8,399 nt of DNA from an uncultured Paracoccaceae bacterium (GTDB lineage: Bacteria; Pseudomonadota; Alphaproteobacteria; Rhodobacterales; Rhodobacteraceae): assembly GCA_937927885.1 (NCBI GenBank), contig CALEZJ010000089.1:1-8399 (forward strand), given 5' to 3'. The notes under the pieces are model-generated. The model saw nothing but the letters and a program-made list of their open reading frames with translations. It made no database searches and was not told the origin of the DNA. The position numbers and the translations under genes were made by a program. Below are positions 6,843 through 8,399 of the stretch, piece by piece. Each line of letters opens with the position of its first letter. The stretch's first letter is position 1.

Positions 6843-6928
6843 CGGGGGTCTCGCGGAATTTGCGCGCCACCTTGCAGGATTCTCGTGCCGCGCTGCGGCA
6901 TGGGGCACCGGGTCGCGGGGGATTGGAC

Positions 6929-6957
6929 TTGTCCCAATGCCAAGGCTTGGGTATGCA
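6929..6957 (+). promoter_or_regulatory. Candidate promoter of the NDUFA9-like gene, with inverted repeat in the spacer
   Basis: TTGTCC (6929-6934) and TATGCA (6952-6957) are spaced by 17 bases, 34 bases before the start codon. The spacer carries a small inverted repeat, CCAAG-G-CTTGG (6940-6950), nested in CCCAA...TTGGG, which could be an operator or chance. The arrangement is divergent from the tRNA promoter about 90 bases to the left. Confidence 0.45.
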
Positions 6958-6991
6958 ACGGACAGAAAACAGGCGCTGCGCGGAGGGCGAG

Positions 6992-7981
6992 ATGACGAAA
7001 CTGGTCACGATTCTGGGCGGTTCGGGCTTTGTCGGGCGCTATGTCGCGCGGCGGATGGCCCAGGCGGGCTGGCGCGTGCGCGTCGCAACCCGGCGCCCGA
7101 ACGAACACCTGAACCTGCGCACCTTTGGCGCCGTGGGTCAGGTGGAACCGGTGCTGTGCAACATCCGCAACCGCGACTCGCTGAAATCGGTGATCGCCGG
7201 GGCGGATGCGGTGGTCAATTGCTGCGGCATCCTGACCGAAAGCGGCAAGAACAGCTTTGCCGCCGTGCAATCCGAGGCTCCGGGCACCATCGCTGAGCTC
7301 GCCGCCGAGGCGGGCGTGGCGCATCTGGTGCACATCTCCGCCATCGGCGCCGATGCGGGATCGGACAGCGCCTATGCGCGCACCAAGGCCGCGGGCGAGG
7401 CGGCGGTTCTGGCGGCCTTCCCCGGTGCGGTGATCCTGCGCCCCTCGATCATCTTCGGCCCCGAGGACCAGTTCTTCAACCGCTTTGCCGCCATGACCCG
7501 GCTGACCCCGGTTCTGCCCATCGCCGGCGGCGACAGCCTGTTCCAGCCGGTCTATGTCGATGATGTCGCCCGCGCCGCCGCCGAGGGGGCCATGGGCCTC
7601 GTCCCGGCGGGCACCTATGAACTGGGCGGCCCTGATACCGCCAGCTTCCGCGACCTGATGACGATGATGCTGGCCGAAATCCGGCGCAAGCGCCTGATCC
7701 TGACCATGCCGGGCTGGATGGCGCGCGGCGTGGCCCGCGCTCTGGGCGCGGCACAATTTCTGACTGCGGGCCTCTTTACCAACACCGTGCTGACGCAGGA
7801 CCAGTTGAAAAACCTCGCCCGCGACAACGTGGTGTCGCCCGGCGCCAGGGGCCTTGCCGATCTGGGCATCACGCCCACGCCCATGGCGCTGATCCTGCCG
7901 ACCTATCTGTGGCGCCACCGCCCGACCGGCCAGTTCACCGCCATGCGCGAAGCGGCGGATCAACTGCGCCGTCACGGCTGA
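6992..7981 (+). CDS. NDUFA9-like NAD(P)-binding protein (complex I 39-kDa subunit family, atypical SDR)
   Basis: The 329-residue product is an atypical short-chain dehydrogenase/reductase of the mitochondrial complex I NDUFA9 type. The Rossmann dinucleotide motif G-G-S-G-F-V-G-R-Y-V-A sits at residues 9-19, and the acid-less V-A-T-R-R-P at 31-36 suggests NADP(H) rather than NAD(H). Other SDR landmarks are A-D-A-V-V-N-C-C-G (71-79), H-I-S-A-I-G-A-D (114-121), Y128-A-R-T-K132 in the YxxxK position, and L-R-P-S-I-I-F-G-P-E-D (149-159). In mitochondria NDUFA9 holds NADPH and stabilises complex I; whether the bacterial relative binds the complex is not settled, and quinone or isoprenoid metabolism is another possibility. 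The start at 6992 is chosen because GGAGG (6982-6986) lies five bases upstream and the Rossmann fold begins immediately; the frame could extend to 6836, but that part looks non-coding. It converges on uppP. Confidence 0.85.
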   Translation: MTKLVTILGGSGFVGRYVARRMAQAGWRVRVATRRPNEHLNLRTFGAVGQVEPVLCNIRNRDSLKSVIAGADAVVNCCGILTESGKNSFAAVQSEAPGTIAELAAEAGVAHLVHISAIGADAGSDSAYARTKAAGEAAVLAAFPGAVILRPSIIFGPEDQFFNRFAAMTRLTPVLPIAGGDSLFQPVYVDDVARAAAEGAMGLVPAGTYELGGPDTASFRDLMTMMLAEIRRKRLILTMPGWMARGVARALGAAQFLTAGLFTNTVLTQDQLKNLARDNVVSPGARGLADLGITPTPMALILPTYLWRHRPTGQFTAMREAADQLRRHG

Positions 7982-8242
7982 CGCAGCGGCCTGCGCGGGG
8001 CCTCGGTCATCTGACAGGCTGCGGGGAGCGTCTCTGCATCCTCGAGACCCGGCCCGACAGCAGGGAACATGCTCCTTGACATGCATCCTTGGCCGAGGCC
8101 AGCCCCCGACCTGGCGGGCGCTGGCCTATGGAGTGAAGCGGAAACGGTCCAGTGGCGCCGGGATCGCTTCGGGCGGGGAAACGCATGCGTTTCCTCATCC
8201 GCCCGGGCGAGGCGCGGGTTCAGGGGCTTTTCGACCACCCCT
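7982..8242. other. Intergenic region between convergent genes, several inverted repeats
   Basis: No credible gene is seen in these 261 bases. The region holds an imperfect stem just after the NDUFA9-like stop (CGCA...GCCTG at 7982-7993 with CAGGCTGCG at 8015-8023), an 8-bp stem AGGCCAGC/GCTGGCCT (8096-8103 and 8120-8127), and the palindromic structure at 8170-8205. None is followed by a clear T-run. They may act as terminators for the two converging genes or mark a structured RNA. Confidence 0.4.
8170..8205. repeat. Long palindromic hairpin between convergent genes
   Basis: An 18-bp perfect palindrome, GGAAACGCATGCGTTTCC (8177-8194), is flanked by complementary arms CGGGCGG (8170-8176) and CCGCCCG (8199-8205), with TCAT bulged on the right. 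The full structure has 16 paired positions. Location between converging 3' ends favours a shared terminator, though no T-run follows; a protein-binding site is the alternative. Confidence 0.6.
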
Positions 8243-8399
8243 CTAACTGTAGGCCCAGACCAGCAGCACGACGCCCAGCACAACGCGGTAGACCACATAG
8301 GGCGTGAAACTGACCCGGTCCAGAAACCGCATCATCAGCGCCAGCGCGCCGTAAGCGGCGGCAAAGGCCAGCACCGCCGCCAGCGGCGCGTCGCGCCAG
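8243..8399 (-). CDS. uppP: Undecaprenyl-diphosphatase UppP (BacA), C-terminal fragment
   Basis: UppP is an integral inner-membrane phosphatase that converts undecaprenyl diphosphate to the monophosphate, recycling the carrier lipid for peptidoglycan and surface glycans; its overproduction gives bacitracin resistance. Only the last 51 residues are inside the window, the gene being cut by the right edge; family proteins are about 265-275 residues. The visible part matches the conserved tail: a hydrophobic helix A-A-V-L-A-F-A-A-A-Y-G-A-L-A-L, then M-M-R-F-L-D-R-V-S-F-T-P-Y-V-V-Y-R, then a last membrane helix L-G-V-V-L-L-V-W-A. The R-x-S-F-x-P-F/Y-x-x-Y-R pattern is characteristic. The stop is TAG (8245-8243). 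It converges on the NDUFA9-like gene. Confidence 0.85.
   Translation of the reverse strand, partial: WRDAPLAAVLAFAAAYGALALMMRFLDRVSFTPYVVYRVVLGVVLLVWAYS

Noticed and set aside
8076..8081. TTGACA as a promoter -35 box in the right intergenic gap
   Set aside because: No acceptable -10 sequence lies 16-18 bases downstream, and no gene starts after it on that strand.
6839..8086. Minus-strand open frame of 415 residues opposite the NDUFA9-like gene
   Set aside because: Histidine/arginine/glycine-rich shadow with no recognisable motif; the plus strand carries a good ribosome binding site and a Rossmann fold.
7972..8298. Minus-strand frame of 108 residues spanning the gap and the uppP end
   Set aside because: It overlaps the uppP C-terminus in the wrong frame and has no motif.
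1..8399. CRISPR arrays, insertion sequences, rRNA genes
   Set aside because: Scanning both strands showed no regularly spaced repeats, transposase motifs or rRNA-like sequence.

Overview
The window is very GC-rich, with dense, mostly abutting genes and GC-biased third codon positions. The histidine-degradation genes (hutF, hutC), the NDUFA9-like gene next to uppP, and the tRNA-Leu(CAG) sequence together suggest an alphaproteobacterium of the Rhodobacterales (Paracoccus/Rhodobacter-like). That placement is inferred from gene content and protein style, not from a database match.

Layout, left to right. (1) 2-499, plus strand: the C-terminal part of formimidoylglutamate deiminase (HutF), entering from outside the window. 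It converges on (2) 496-1185, minus strand: the GntR/UTRA repressor HutC; the two stop codons share a TTAA. (3) 1249-5127, minus strand: a 1292-residue single-module non-ribosomal peptide synthetase (NRPS), condensation-adenylation-carrier-thioesterase. It is preceded by (4) 5277-6599, minus strand: a 440-residue Wzx/PST-type oligosaccharide flippase. (5) 6713-6797, minus strand: tRNA-Leu(CAG) with encoded CCA, its own promoter and a strong hairpin terminator. (6) 6992-7981, plus strand: an NDUFA9-like atypical SDR protein, divergent from the tRNA. (7) A 261-base intergenic stretch with several inverted repeats. (8) 8243-8399, minus strand: the C-terminus of undecaprenyl-diphosphatase (UppP), cut by the window edge.

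The two ends look like housekeeping DNA: histidine catabolism on the left, and tRNA-Leu, NDUFA9-like and uppP on the right. The accessory-looking part is the flippase-NRPS pair between them (about 1.2-6.6 kb). The NRPS has every motif needed to load one amino acid, condense it with a donor and release the product, but no donor carrier protein, MbtH protein or phosphopantetheinyl transferase is visible. Its only same-strand partner is a membrane flippase that normally moves lipid-linked glycans. The pair may make and export, or attach, an aminoacyl- or peptidyl-modified lipid or glycan; this is inference and the product is unknown. Further points of interest are a hand-read adenylation code (D-V-E-N-M-T-G-I-T-K), a thioesterase nucleophile elbow reading A-V-S-M-A instead of G-x-S-x-G, and a tiny upstream reading frame whose stop overlaps the NRPS start codon.
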